A stretch of 64,000 bases of DNA from Enterococcus viikkiensis (GTDB taxonomy: Bacteria; Bacillota; Bacilli; Lactobacillales; Enterococcaceae): NCBI RefSeq assembly GCF_005405345.1, contig NZ_BJDW01000004.1:1-64000 (forward strand). The letters run 5' to 3'. This document shows positions 33,569-42,045 of the stretch, one piece after another. Positions within the stretch are counted from its first letter, which is position 1; each line of letters begins with the position of its first letter. The notes beneath the pieces are model-generated. The model saw only the letters and a program-made list of their open reading frames with translations. It did no database searches and was not told the origin of the DNA. The position numbers and the translations under genes are program-made.

Positions 33569-34714
33569 CTACTTTGTTAGTTCTTGCAAGCTGGCAACTA
33601 ATTGTTCCGCAAATTCCTCGACTTGTTGCAGCGTATTTCCATAACCGAAACTTACACGTAACGACTCTTTGATTTCTGGCGCATTTTTCCCATATAAGGC
33701 TTCTAACACATGGGAAGGATCAATCGTTCCTGCCGTACAAGCCGAACCAGTTGAAACAGCGATGCCTCGTAAGTCTAGCTTCATTAACAATAAATCATTC
33801 AAGACACCATTAAAACGCAGGTTTAAAACATGGGGGAGCTTATTTTCCAAATCGCCATTGACTTGATAAGTAATCCCGGTCTGATCCAACGTGGTTAGGA
33901 TCGTCTGCGTAAATTGTTCATAAAGAACGCGACGTTTTTCCCGTTCCTCTTCCGTCAAGAGTTCAACGGCTTTTGCCATTCCACAAACACCAGCAAGATT
34001 TTCCGTCCCTGCTCGGCGCTTTTCTTCTTGTTCGCCGCCTCTTAACAGGGGTGCCAACTTCGCTTGATCACTCTTAAAGAGGAAACCAACACCTTTTGGT
34101 CCATTAATTTTATGAGCAGAGATACTTAAAAAATCAATTCCTAACTCATGAGGTCGGATCATTTGATTGCCATACGCTTGGACAGCATCCGTGTGAAAAT
34201 AAGCGGGATGGTCCTTCAAACGTTCACCGATTTCTTTGATTGGCATTAAATTACCAATCTCATTATTGCCATACATAATTGAAACTAAAATTGTATCTGG
34301 CCGCAAGCTAGCCTCAAAATCTGCCATTGAAAGATTTCCTTGGCGATCAACTGGCAAATAAGTTACCTCAAACCCTTGCGTTTCCAAGAATTTCATCGTA
34401 TTCAAAACCGCCGGGTGCTCGATTTGCGTCGTAATTAAATGGCGACCTTCGTTCTTACGTCCTAAAGCGGTTGACAAAATAGCCGTATTATCGCCTTCAG
34501 TGCCTCCGCTGTTAAAAATAATTTCATGATATTTAACGCCCAAACTCTTAGCAACAACTTCCCGAGCCAATTCTAATTTTCCAGCAGCCTGACGTCCGTA
34601 ATGATGGATACTCGATGGGTTACCAAAGGTTTCTGACATGATTTCAGTCATTGCCTGAATGACTTCTGGGTGCATCGGGCTCGTTGCCGCATGATCTAAA
34701 TAAATATTTTCCAC
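33569..34714 (-). CDS. nifS: Cysteine desulfurase (NifS/IscS-like)
   Basis: PLP enzyme, 381 aa, that takes sulfur from cysteine as an enzyme persulfide. Landmarks: YLDHAATSPMHPEVIQAM at the start, the PLP lysine in SISAHKINGPKG (near 203) and the catalytic cysteine in STGSACTAG (near 325). The short loop around that cysteine points to the IscS/NifS class rather than SufS. The start is a GTG at 34714, 11 bases after AGAAAGG. It lies behind the prs2 terminator and ahead of DUF1831. It may feed MnmA or thiamine/4-thiouridine pathways. Confidence 0.95.
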   Translation of the reverse strand: MENIYLDHAATSPMHPEVIQAMTEIMSETFGNPSSIHHYGRQAAGKLELAREVVAKSLGVKYHEIIFNSGGTEGDNTAILSTALGRKNEGRHLITTQIEHPAVLNTMKFLETQGFEVTYLPVDRQGNLSMADFEASLRPDTILVSIMYGNNEIGNLMPIKEIGERLKDHPAYFHTDAVQAYGNQMIRPHELGIDFLSISAHKINGPKGVGFLFKSDQAKLAPLLRGGEQEEKRRAGTENLAGVCGMAKAVELLTEEEREKRRVLYEQFTQTILTTLDQTGITYQVNGDLENKLPHVLNLRFNGVLNDLLLMKLDLRGIAVSTGSACTAGTIDPSHVLEALYGKNAPEIKESLRVSFGYGNTLQQVEEFAEQLVASLQELTK

Positions 34715-34776
34715 TATTATTCGAACCTTTCTCCGATTTTTAGGATTATTCTAGCACAGTTCAAAAGACTCTACAA

Positions 34777-34799
34777 AAAAAGGGCATTACTGCCCTTTT
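34777..34799 (-). terminator. Terminator after the prs paralogue
   Basis: AAAAAGGGCA pairs with TGCCCTTTT around TTAC, followed on the minus strand by a T-tract; it overlaps the stop codon. Confidence 0.85.
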
Positions 34800-35769
34800 A
34801 CTCAAAATCTTTTCTTTCCATCGTAAACAATGGACTGACAGATTGATCTTGATGAATGCGTTTGACTGCTTCACCTAGCAAATCCGAACAACTGATAATA
34901 GACAATTTTTCTGGATGTCTTGCAGGATCTGTTGAGACAGAATCGGTGATACAAATATCCTTAATATCTGCTGCATCTAAATTTTCTTTGGCTGGCGGCG
35001 ATAATAATCCGTGTGAAGCACAAGCAACGACCTCTTTTGCACCAGATTTCATCAATGTCTTAGCCGCGTTTGAGAAAATTTTCCCGGTATTCAAAATATC
35101 ATCTACCATAATACAAGAACGGCCTTCAACATCCCCAATCACATAACCAGAATCGGGATTATTTTCTTCGGCTGTATCTACGATAGCAATGGTTGTATCT
35201 AAATACTCTGCTAAACTGCGGGCTCTTTGAACGCCACTATTTTTTGGCGAAACGACCACATAATCATCACCAACCATTCCGCGACGACGGTAATAATGCG
35301 CAAACAACGGCATCGTAAACAAGTTGTCCACTGGAATATCAAAGAATCCCTGCACTTGCACCGTGTGTAAATCAAGCGTCAATACTCGCGTTGCACCTGC
35401 GTTTGAAAGTAAGTTGGCAACCAATTTTGCGGTGATCGGTTCATGAGGTTTTGCCGTGCGATCTTGACGCGCGTACCCATAATAAGGTAAAACGACGTTG
35501 ATTGTCTTAGCACTCGCCCGTTTTAACGCATCGATCATGATCAATAACTCCAAATAATGATCATTCACTGGTTCGTTCGTCGATTGAACCAAATAAACAT
35601 CAAATCCTCGAACCGTCTCTTCCAAATTAATGGCGATTTCTCCATCACTAAACTGCTTCACTGTGCTTTTTCCTAATGGCACTCCACAAACAGCGGCAAT
35701 TTTTTCAGCTAAAGGGCGATTTCCGTTTAGGCTGAAAATCTTAAATTTATCGTTACTTTCTTCTGACAT
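34798..35769 (-). CDS. Ribose-phosphate pyrophosphokinase paralogue (Prs2), probably altered or inactive
   Basis: 323 aa, collinear with PRPP synthase. The N-terminal half is conserved ([38 protein letters not shown]). The second half is not: where B. subtilis Prs has SPDHGGV this has SPKNSGV; the catalytic flexible-loop KRR is replaced by TAEE (in [10 protein letters not shown]); and the PRPP loop DDIIDTAGT is DDILNTGKI. The residues lost contact ATP and ribose phosphate, so I predict little or no synthase activity and perhaps a regulatory partner role. Lactobacillales often keep a second prs beside nifS. GGAGGG precedes the ATG; an extended -10 lies at 35799-35804. Confidence 0.88.
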   Translation of the reverse strand: MSEESNDKFKIFSLNGNRPLAEKIAAVCGVPLGKSTVKQFSDGEIAINLEETVRGFDVYLVQSTNEPVNDHYLELLIMIDALKRASAKTINVVLPYYGYARQDRTAKPHEPITAKLVANLLSNAGATRVLTLDLHTVQVQGFFDIPVDNLFTMPLFAHYYRRRGMVGDDYVVVSPKNSGVQRARSLAEYLDTTIAIVDTAEENNPDSGYVIGDVEGRSCIMVDDILNTGKIFSNAAKTLMKSGAKEVVACASHGLLSPPAKENLDAADIKDICITDSVSTDPARHPEKLSIISCSDLLGEAVKRIHQDQSVSPLFTMERKDFE

Positions 35770-35798
35770 GGTGTCCCTCCAAGTATTTTGGTACCCTC

Positions 35799-35804
35799 AG
35801 TTTA
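35799..35804 (-). promoter_or_regulatory. Extended -10 for prs2
   Basis: TGT-TAAACT on the minus strand, about 30 bases before the ATG; no good -35. Confidence 0.4.
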
Positions 35805-35851
35805 ACATATTTTTGTTGGTTTGCTGTAGATTTTACTTTTGGTTGAAACTG

Positions 35852-36427
35852 CTATGCGCTAAAATTTCCTCCAGAGCTGCCTCTTTGCTTAATCAAAGAA
35901 ATCGTTCCATTCGCCCAAGCGGCGGGAATGATTTTATCAGCGTTGCCCCAATTGTCATGAACCTTGAAAAACCGTTGTCCCTCAGCTGTTTCTAAAAAAC
36001 CATGAGCAACTACCCAATGATTGTTGTAGGTACTGCCGAATAGTTTTAACAAACCAATCATAACCGGTTCGCCGGCTAGAATCCGTTTCGTTACTCGCTG
36101 CCAAGCACCTAAAGTCGTTATCCGCGCGCGATAAGGTACTTGATAGCGGCGAAAATAATGATTAAGGCCTACAGCGATTTGAAGTGGGACCGTCGGCAGA
36201 TCAAGTGGCTGCAATAGCGGGCGCAAACTGTTTATTAAAACGTCGGGCTCAAACTGCTGCGGTTTTCTGATCTCAGCGGACAGGCAAGCAGCATCGAGGT
36301 TATCTTGCCAATAGGCCAATAACACGCTGCTGGCATACGTTCCACAAAGAAAACCGCTGGGTGTTTTCCACGTGCGATAGCTTCCAAAACTGTTTAATTC
36401 GATCCATTGATTGATCGGATAGGTCAT
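35852..36427 (-). CDS. Papain-like (C39-like) cysteine peptidase domain protein
   Basis: 191 aa with the order of a papain-fold protease: cysteine in GFLCGTYASSVLLAYW (near 28), histidine in NNHWVVAHGF (near 142) and Asn/Asp in KVHDNWGNAD (near 160). There is no signal peptide or membrane helix, so it appears cytosolic, and no partner transporter is adjacent. It resembles the C39-like peptidase group; the substrate is unknown. A GGGGTGA site precedes the ATG. It lies between prs2 and divergent pepO. Confidence 0.65.
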   Translation of the reverse strand: MTYPINQWIELNSFGSYRTWKTPSGFLCGTYASSVLLAYWQDNLDAACLSAEIRKPQQFEPDVLINSLRPLLQPLDLPTVPLQIAVGLNHYFRRYQVPYRARITTLGAWQRVTKRILAGEPVMIGLLKLFGSTYNNHWVVAHGFLETAEGQRFFKVHDNWGNADKIIPAAWANGTISLIKQRGSSGGNFSA

Positions 36428-36499
36428 TTCATCACCCCAAAATCATTTTATTTTGAGTATTTTCCAAAACTATATCATAATATAGGAGATCTCTTATCT

Positions 36500-36539
36500 G
36501 CTTTACAGTTTATCAGAAAAGGTACAGAACCTGTAAAGC
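36500..36539. repeat. Perfect 9-bp inverted repeat upstream of pepO
   Basis: GCTTTACAG (36500-36508) and CTGTAAAGC (36531-36539), 22 bases apart, in the 157-base divergent region before pepO. It could be an operator or an mRNA leader hairpin. Confidence 0.5.
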
Positions 36540-36584
36540 TTTTACTTATTCATGCATACTACAAAATAAAGGAGTCGATTGTTC

Positions 36585-38483
36585 ATGGAGCAAACAAAAA
36601 TCAAAGAAGATTTGTACGAAGCCGTCAATGGAGAATGGATCCAAGCAGCGGAGATCCCTGCTGATAAGCCAGCGACTGGCGGCTTTCAAGATTTAGTAGA
36701 TGGGGTCGATGAATTATTAATGACCGATACGAAAAAGATGCAAGCTGGTTCAGTAAAAATCCCTTCCAAGCTGATGCAAGAATACATTGACTATTTCAAA
36801 TTAGCCAACGATTACAAAACACGAGATGTTGAAGGTGCTACTCCAATGTTACCTTTACTAAAACGCGTTGAAGCACTACAAGATTTTTCCGATTTGAATC
36901 AACAGCTAAGCTCTTGGGTGTTAGACGGTCTGCCTTTACCATTTGGCTTGGATGTCGATGCGGATATGAAAAATGCCAAGGTCAACGCATTGTTTGCCGC
37001 TGCCCCTAGCTTGATCTTACCGGATAAAACCTATTATGAAGCGGACCATCCCCAAGCACAGCAACTCATGACAATCTTTAAAGAAATGACGCTGCAATTA
37101 TTCGCCTTGGCCGGCTATGATGCTGCGTACGCTGAAAAAGTGACTGAAGAGGCCGTGCACTTCGATCAATTACTGGCCCCTCATGTAAAAAGTGCCGAAG
37201 AAAATGCAGATTACAGTAAGATGTACAATCCCGAAAGCGGCGAAGCCTTTGTCGCTCACAGCAGCCAGCTGCAACTAAAGGAGCTGATCGAGCATTTAAT
37301 CGGTGTGCTGCCGGAAAAAATTATTGTGACTGAACCGGCCTATTTCCAAAAGCTGAATGAATTAGTCAATCCCGAAACCTTCCCACTAATGAAAAGCTGG
37401 ATGCTCGTCATGACCTTAAATGCTTTGACCGGTTATCTCAGTGAGGAATTTCGCCAAGTTGGTGGGACTTACGGTCGTGCGCTCTCTGGTGCACCAGAAG
37501 CTCGTCCGCAAGAAAAAGCTGCTTATTACCTTGCTTCCGGTCGATTCGATCAAGTCGTAGGCGATTATTACGGCAAGCATTATTTTGGTGAACAAGCGAA
37601 AAGAGATGTTCAGCAGATGGTGGAAAGTATGGTCGGTATTTATCAGGAACGTTTGAGTCAAAATACATGGCTTAGTCCTGAGACTCGGGAAAAAGCCATC
37701 ATCAAGTTGAAAACCTTAGGCATCCATGTGGGCTATCCCGATACGATTCCAGCAATCTACAGTCAATTTCATGTCGAAAAAGAGCAACCTTTACTACACA
37801 ATGCATTGCGCTTCAGCCGCTTAAGCCGCGAAGATCAATTTTCAAAGTGGAATCAATTGGTGGATCGTGAGGAATGGGAAATGAGTGCTGATACAGTAAA
37901 CGCTTATTACCATCCCTTCAGAAATATCATCGTTTTTCCAGCAGCGATTTTACAAGCGCCTTTTTACAGCTTAGAACAATCCAGCAGCCAAAACTTTGGC
38001 GGGATTGGAGCGGTGATCGCTCACGAAATTTCTCACGCTTTCGATAATAACGGTGCGTTATTCGACGAATTCGGCAATCTAAATAATTGGTGGACCGAAT
38101 CTGACAAAAAACATTTTCAAGCATTAGCCGATGACATGATCGCTGAGTTTGACGGCTTAGAGATTGCTGACGGAAAAGTCAACGGCAAACTAACCGTCTC
38201 TGAAAATATTGCCGATGCCGGTGGATTGAGCTGTGCACTAGAAGCCGCAAAAAAAGAAGACCAGGTAGATCTTGCAGCCTTCTTTATTAATTGGGCAACG
38301 ATTTGGCGGATGAAAGCTCGTCCAGAATATACTCAATTATTATTAGCAATCGATGTCCATGCACCAAATAAATTGCGGGCAAATATTCAAGCGAAGAATC
38401 TGAAGGACTTTTATCAGACTTTCGACATTCAACCAACAGATGCCATGTATTTAGCACCAGAAAAACGGGTCAGCATTTGGTAA
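36585..38483 (+). CDS. pepO: M13 family endopeptidase PepO
   Basis: Zinc metalloendopeptidase of the neprilysin family, 632 aa. The zinc motif HEISHAFDNNG (HExxH) is near residue 475 and the third ligand motif ENIADAGG near 535; the C-terminus APEKRVSIW is characteristic. There is no signal peptide, so it is cytosolic as in lactic acid bacteria, where it degrades oligopeptides of about 5-35 residues. The ATG at 36585 is 10 bases after AAAGGAG. It is monocistronic with a strong terminator; a perfect inverted repeat at 36500-36539 may control it. Confidence 0.95.
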   Translation: MEQTKIKEDLYEAVNGEWIQAAEIPADKPATGGFQDLVDGVDELLMTDTKKMQAGSVKIPSKLMQEYIDYFKLANDYKTRDVEGATPMLPLLKRVEALQDFSDLNQQLSSWVLDGLPLPFGLDVDADMKNAKVNALFAAAPSLILPDKTYYEADHPQAQQLMTIFKEMTLQLFALAGYDAAYAEKVTEEAVHFDQLLAPHVKSAEENADYSKMYNPESGEAFVAHSSQLQLKELIEHLIGVLPEKIIVTEPAYFQKLNELVNPETFPLMKSWMLVMTLNALTGYLSEEFRQVGGTYGRALSGAPEARPQEKAAYYLASGRFDQVVGDYYGKHYFGEQAKRDVQQMVESMVGIYQERLSQNTWLSPETREKAIIKLKTLGIHVGYPDTIPAIYSQFHVEKEQPLLHNALRFSRLSREDQFSKWNQLVDREEWEMSADTVNAYYHPFRNIIVFPAAILQAPFYSLEQSSSQNFGGIGAVIAHEISHAFDNNGALFDEFGNLNNWWTESDKKHFQALADDMIAEFDGLEIADGKVNGKLTVSENIADAGGLSCALEAAKKEDQVDLAAFFINWATIWRMKARPEYTQLLLAIDVHAPNKLRANIQAKNLKDFYQTFDIQPTDAMYLAPEKRVSIW

Positions 38484-38500
38484 TTGATTTCTTTACAATA

Positions 38501-38534
38501 AAAGAGAGAACTTCAAAAATGAAGTTCTCTCTTT
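38501..38534. terminator. Bidirectional terminator between pepO and focA
   Basis: Perfect 14-bp stem AAAGAGAGAACTTC / GAAGTTCTCTCTTT with a 6-base loop and T-tracts both ways. Confidence 0.92.
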
Positions 38535-38545
38535 TTGTTCGTTTG

Positions 38546-39310
38546 TTAATGGCCCTTTTGATACGACATGAAATATGGGAATGATACAAATGCTACCCCG
38601 CCAACGATGTTACCAAAATATACGGGAATGATATTTGCCAAGAAAGCTGAAAGCCCAATATGACCTTCAATCATCGCATCAGATAATACAAACATATTTG
38701 CAACGCTATGCTGGAACCCTAACAAAACAAAAATCATGATTGGGAACCAAATACCAATCATTTTTCCAGCAGAATCTTTACAACCGTAGCTTAACCAAAC
38801 CCCTAAGCCAACGAACCAGTTACAACCAATCCCAGAGACAAAGGCTTGCAGAGGTGTTGCCGCTAATTTTGCATCTGCCACAACCAACATTTCATGTAGA
38901 TTCGCACCGTTTCCGGTTAACCCAACCACATGACCAAAGAAAAAGGCCACAAAGATTGCTCCAAGCAAGTTTGCGAATGTGATGATCAGCCAATTGTTTA
39001 CTACTGCCTGCCAGCTAATTTTTTTATTCAACCAGGCCATCGAGACAGCCACCATATTTCCTGTAACTAGTTCACCACCGGCAAGTAAGATAACAATCAG
39101 TCCTATCGGGAAAACCGACGCTCCTAATAAAGTTCCCAAAAAACTAAGTTCTTCTGGCGTTGTTGCCACGATTTTCATATAGGACACATAGCCTAATGAG
39201 ATCATCGCTCCTCCAATGAAACCTAGCAACATTTTTGCCACCAGATTTTTTTCCACTTTTTCAATGCCTTTTTTACTACAAATTTCCGCTGTCTCACTTG
39301 GCGTATACAT
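38546..39310 (-). CDS. Formate/nitrite transporter family channel
   Basis: 254 aa FNT-family membrane protein with six expected helices. MLLGFIGGAMISLGYV, the ELVTGNMVAVSMAWL segment (near 95) and GCNWFVGLGVWLSYG (near 170) are FocA/NirC signatures. It most likely moves formate made by pyruvate formate lyase; nitrite or hydrosulfide are alternatives within the family. The ATG at 39310 follows GTGGGAG closely. It is a single gene. Confidence 0.9.
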   Translation of the reverse strand: MYTPSETAEICSKKGIEKVEKNLVAKMLLGFIGGAMISLGYVSYMKIVATTPEELSFLGTLLGASVFPIGLIVILLAGGELVTGNMVAVSMAWLNKKISWQAVVNNWLIITFANLLGAIFVAFFFGHVVGLTGNGANLHEMLVVADAKLAATPLQAFVSGIGCNWFVGLGVWLSYGCKDSAGKMIGIWFPIMIFVLLGFQHSVANMFVLSDAMIEGHIGLSAFLANIIPVYFGNIVGGVAFVSFPYFMSYQKGH

Positions 39311-39433
39311 ATAACTCCCACTTTCTTCAATCATTTTCTCAATTCATTTCCTTATCTTACTATTTTATTCACAAGTTAAAAAGAGGATTTCCTAAAAAAA
39401 TAGCTCATTTTTAACTAGCCCGAAATGAAAAGT

Positions 39434-39462
39434 TTGTTTCCTATTCATTTCTGTGCTAGTAT
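39434..39462 (+). promoter_or_regulatory. Promoter of the THF riboswitch-folT unit
   Basis: TTGTTT (39434-39439), 17-base spacer ending TGC, TAGTAT (39457-39462), an extended -10. Confidence 0.75.
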
Positions 39463-39469
39463 TTTTCAC

Positions 39470-39483
39470 GGAGGTCTTCCTCC
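39470..39483 (+). other. 5'-terminal hairpin of the folT mRNA
   Basis: GGAGG-TCTT-CCTCC, starting about where the transcript should begin. It could protect the 5' end; its GGAGG or CCTCC could also interact with ribosome-site sequences. Confidence 0.5.
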
Positions 39484-39493
39484 AAAAATAAAT

Positions 39494-39586
39494 CAGAGTA
39501 GGAAATAAAGCGTTAAGTGCTGGAAGGATGGGATGTTGCCTTCTGGACGAAAGACTTAGTCTGCGGTTTTATTTTCGCATTCGCTG
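39494..39586 (+). promoter_or_regulatory. Tetrahydrofolate (THF) riboswitch
   Basis: Matches the THF aptamer: GCGTTAAGTG, GGATGGGATGTTGCC, CGAAAGAC, CTGCGGTTTT and CGCATTCGCT occur in the family order. It lies directly before the folate transporter S-component gene. A GCTGCA/TGTAGC helix follows (39583-39601) and the ribosome site AAGGAG is at 39609-39614; no T-tract terminator follows, so control is probably at translation. Confidence 0.93.
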
Positions 39587-39623
39587 CATGAAGATGTAGC
39601 AGCTCTATAAGGAGATGCTCGGA

Positions 39624-40154
39624 ATGAAGAAACACCTCGATGCTAGAAGCATCACAACGATGGCGCTTTTGATCGCCATGATGGTCACTTTGTCTCGCCT
39701 ATTAGGAATCGAGACACAATTTCTCAAAGTCAGTTTCACCTTTATCCCAGAGATTATTATGGGCATGCTGTTCGGCCCATTTTGGACAGGGATTGGTTCG
39801 GTGATTGCTGATTTTATTGGAATGTCACTTTTTGCTAAAGCACCGTTTTTTATCGGCTTTACCATTAATGCCTTTCTTGAAGGAGCGATCTATGGCTACT
39901 TCTTTTATAAGAAAGAGATTACTTGGAAAAATTCGATCCAATCGGTTCTTGTTACTACGATCGTGATCAACTTGATCTTAACACCCCTGTGGCTGGCAAT
40001 GATGTATCAGGTCCCACTAACTAGCTGGGTGATTTGGGCACCACGCCTAATCAAGACCGTGATCTGGATTCCAATCCAAGCGCTCATTACCTATTTCTTA
40101 GGTGGTGTATTACCTTATAAACGCTGGGTGGCAAACTTCAATCGCGCCCATTAA
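39624..40154 (+). CDS. folT: Folate ECF transporter S component
   Basis: 176 aa membrane protein with about six helices, the substrate-binding subunit of an energy-coupling-factor transporter. MALLIAMMVTLSRLLGIETQFLKVSFTFIPEIIMG and FGPFWTGIGSVIADFIGM are typical of the FolT family. It works with the shared EcfAA'T module, which is not in this window. The ATG at 39624 is 9 bases after AAGGAG; the ATG at 39615 overlaps that site. The THF riboswitch upstream confirms the substrate assignment. Confidence 0.95.
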   Translation: MKKHLDARSITTMALLIAMMVTLSRLLGIETQFLKVSFTFIPEIIMGMLFGPFWTGIGSVIADFIGMSLFAKAPFFIGFTINAFLEGAIYGYFFYKKEITWKNSIQSVLVTTIVINLILTPLWLAMMYQVPLTSWVIWAPRLIKTVIWIPIQALITYFLGGVLPYKRWVANFNRAH

Positions 40155-40215
40155 TCTTTGAGAATTAGTTACGTTATTCTTTTGTAGTTATTTCTTTCAC
40201 ACAAAAAATTCCTTT

Positions 40216-40250
40216 AAAGACTTGGCTCAATTTGAGTACAAGTCTTTTTT
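40216..40250 (+). terminator. Terminator after folT
   Basis: AAAGACTTG pairs with CAAGTCTTT, with an inner CTC/GAG, then a T-tract. Confidence 0.88.
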
Positions 40251-40338
40251 TGTATTTATTTTTACAAGCATAAAAATCGCTATTGGTTATAGAAAGCGCT
40301 ATGATTGGAAAAATTTTAACAAGAAAGCTGGGAGGAAC

Positions 40339-41238
40339 ATGAAAAACTCTGAAATTTTACTCGTCCCTAAAGATCGTTCCCTTTATTTTTTCCCTGCCTT
40401 ATCTGATATTGCTGTTTGCTCAGGGAAAGAGCTCCTTGCAGCCAGTAATGATTATCTCCGTACGTTCTTGAAAGATTTTCAATTGATTATATTTTTAGAC
40501 TATGCGTTTGATCCAGAAATGGCTGCACGCATTCGTCCTTTTACTAATGCCAAAATTGTTCTATTTTTCTGGAACCACTTTAAGCTGGAACATTACCGTT
40601 TATTGAACGCTGCCCAAAAGGAACCGGCGATTGATGAAATCTATCACTTTGATCCGTTAGAAGCTCGGGATCTCGGGCTGCTTCACAATAGCTCCTTTTA
40701 CACTTGTTCAGTGGGTAGTCCTTTAAACCATTGTGATTACGATATTTTCTTTGGCGCCAATGACAATGGCCGCAAGGAACAAGCCTTAGAATTAAAGGAA
40801 CGCTTTGAAGCGCTAGGGCTTTCGACGTATTATCATATCCTTCCAAAGCGAGGAAATGAACAAGCTGGGTATTTACCTTACGAAGATTATCTGAAACTCG
40901 TTAAAAATAGCACCAGTATTTTAGAAATACTGCGTGCAGGTCAATATGGTGTAACACTGAGAACCTTTGAATCGCTCTTCTTGCAAAAAAAATTAGTCAC
41001 CGCTAATAAAATGCTGCCCTTTTATCGTCTGTATGATTCCCGTAATATGTTTCTAATCACTCCCGATTTAAGCAAACTGACGGCATTTCTAAATATTCCT
41101 TATCACCCCGCCGACAAAACGCTCTTGGATTTTTTTGAAGCCGAGACTTGGGCCCGCCGCTTCGTAGACTATGACCCGAAAGTTTTTGCTGAATATGAAT
41201 ACTATCCCGAATTGATGGCGCATGAGAGCGCGTTATAA
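40339..41238 (+). CDS. Glycosyltransferase-like protein of uncertain function
   Basis: 299 aa. The N-terminal half (ILLVPKDRSLYFFPALSDIAVCSG; DFQLIIFLDYAFDPEMAARIRPF) and the C-terminal segment (YLKLVKNSTSILEILRAGQYGVTLRTFESLFLQKKLVTAN) resemble GT-B type enzymes annotated as lipopolysaccharide core or capsule proteins; the glutamate-containing RTFESL may match the nucleotide-sugar site. There is no membrane helix. It stands alone between two terminators, with no capsule or teichoic acid genes near. GGGAGGA lies right before the ATG at 40339; the frame is open further upstream but without a ribosome site. Confidence 0.6.
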   Translation: MKNSEILLVPKDRSLYFFPALSDIAVCSGKELLAASNDYLRTFLKDFQLIIFLDYAFDPEMAARIRPFTNAKIVLFFWNHFKLEHYRLLNAAQKEPAIDEIYHFDPLEARDLGLLHNSSFYTCSVGSPLNHCDYDIFFGANDNGRKEQALELKERFEALGLSTYYHILPKRGNEQAGYLPYEDYLKLVKNSTSILEILRAGQYGVTLRTFESLFLQKKLVTANKMLPFYRLYDSRNMFLITPDLSKLTAFLNIPYHPADKTLLDFFEAETWARRFVDYDPKVFAEYEYYPELMAHESAL

Positions 41239-41244
41239 ACGTGA

Positions 41245-41291
41245 AAAAAATAGCTCAGCCTTTTCTTATAGAAAGGTCCGAGCTATTTTTT
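41245..41291. terminator. Bidirectional terminator between glycosyltransferase-like gene and efp
   Basis: AAAAAATAGCTC (41245-41256) pairs with GAGCTATTTTTT (41280-41291), with inner CTTTTC/AGAAAG pairing. Confidence 0.9.
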
Positions 41292-41293
41292 AA

Positions 41294-41857
41294 TTATTTA
41301 TTCGCGCGTTTTTGATACGTACCTTCTGTTGTATTGATTTCTAGCATTTCGCCTTCTTCAATAAAGTCAGGAACGTTCACAACTAGGCCAGTTTCCATTG
41401 TTGCTGGTTTACCCGATCCTGTAACTGTTGCTCCTTTGATTGATGGTTGCGTTTCAACCACTTTCAAGACCACCGTTGTTGGCGGCGTTAACCCAATCAC
41501 TTCATCGCCGTAGAATTGAATTTTTACTTCCATGTTTTCAAGTAGATATTTCATTTCTGCTTCAATCGTTGAAATTGGTAATTCATATTGTTCATAGGTT
41601 TCAAGATCCATGAAGATTGCCACGTCATCTTGGCTGTATAAATATTGAACTGCTTTTGTTTCCATCATCGCTTTTTCAAATTTTTCATCCGGACGGAAAG
41701 TCGTGTCGTAAGTTGATCCTGAACGAACATCACGCAGTTTCATTCGCATAACTGTATTTCCCTTACCTGGTTTGTGGTGGCTGGCATCCAACACTTTGAT
41801 CAATTTTCCGTCTTGAATAAACGTCATACCTGCACGTAAATCGCTTGCTGCAATCAT
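41294..41857 (-). CDS. efp: Translation elongation factor P
   Basis: 187 aa, three beta-barrel domains: KOW-like N-domain (1-62), OB domain (65-125) and C-terminal OB (130-187). It binds between P and E sites and relieves stalling at polyproline. The tip loop HHKPGKGNT (27-35) carries lysine at the position that is modified in other bacteria (aminopentanol in B. subtilis, beta-lysine in E. coli). A GGAGTG site precedes the ATG. The leader is about 120 bases with a TGC-TACAAT extended -10 near 41975-41985. Confidence 0.97.
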   Translation of the reverse strand: MIAASDLRAGMTFIQDGKLIKVLDASHHKPGKGNTVMRMKLRDVRSGSTYDTTFRPDEKFEKAMMETKAVQYLYSQDDVAIFMDLETYEQYELPISTIEAEMKYLLENMEVKIQFYGDEVIGLTPPTTVVLKVVETQPSIKGATVTGSGKPATMETGLVVNVPDFIEEGEMLEINTTEGTYQKRANK

Positions 41858-42045
41858 GAATAAACACTCCTTATTCTTAATTAATTACTTTTTATTTTTT
41901 AGAAGCCTTTTGATTCTTCTGCTGACTAAAACATTTATTTTCAGTCAAAAAATCGTCTTCTACTACATAAAATGAACCTCATTCATTGTAGCAAATAACC
42001 CTTTCAGTTACTAGGAAAAAATTGCTTGTCTAAACTGTTAGTCAC

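Noticed and set aside
40222-40338. N-terminal extension of the glycosyltransferase-like protein
   Set aside because: It overlaps the folT terminator and has no ribosome site; the ATG at 40339 has GGGAGGA.
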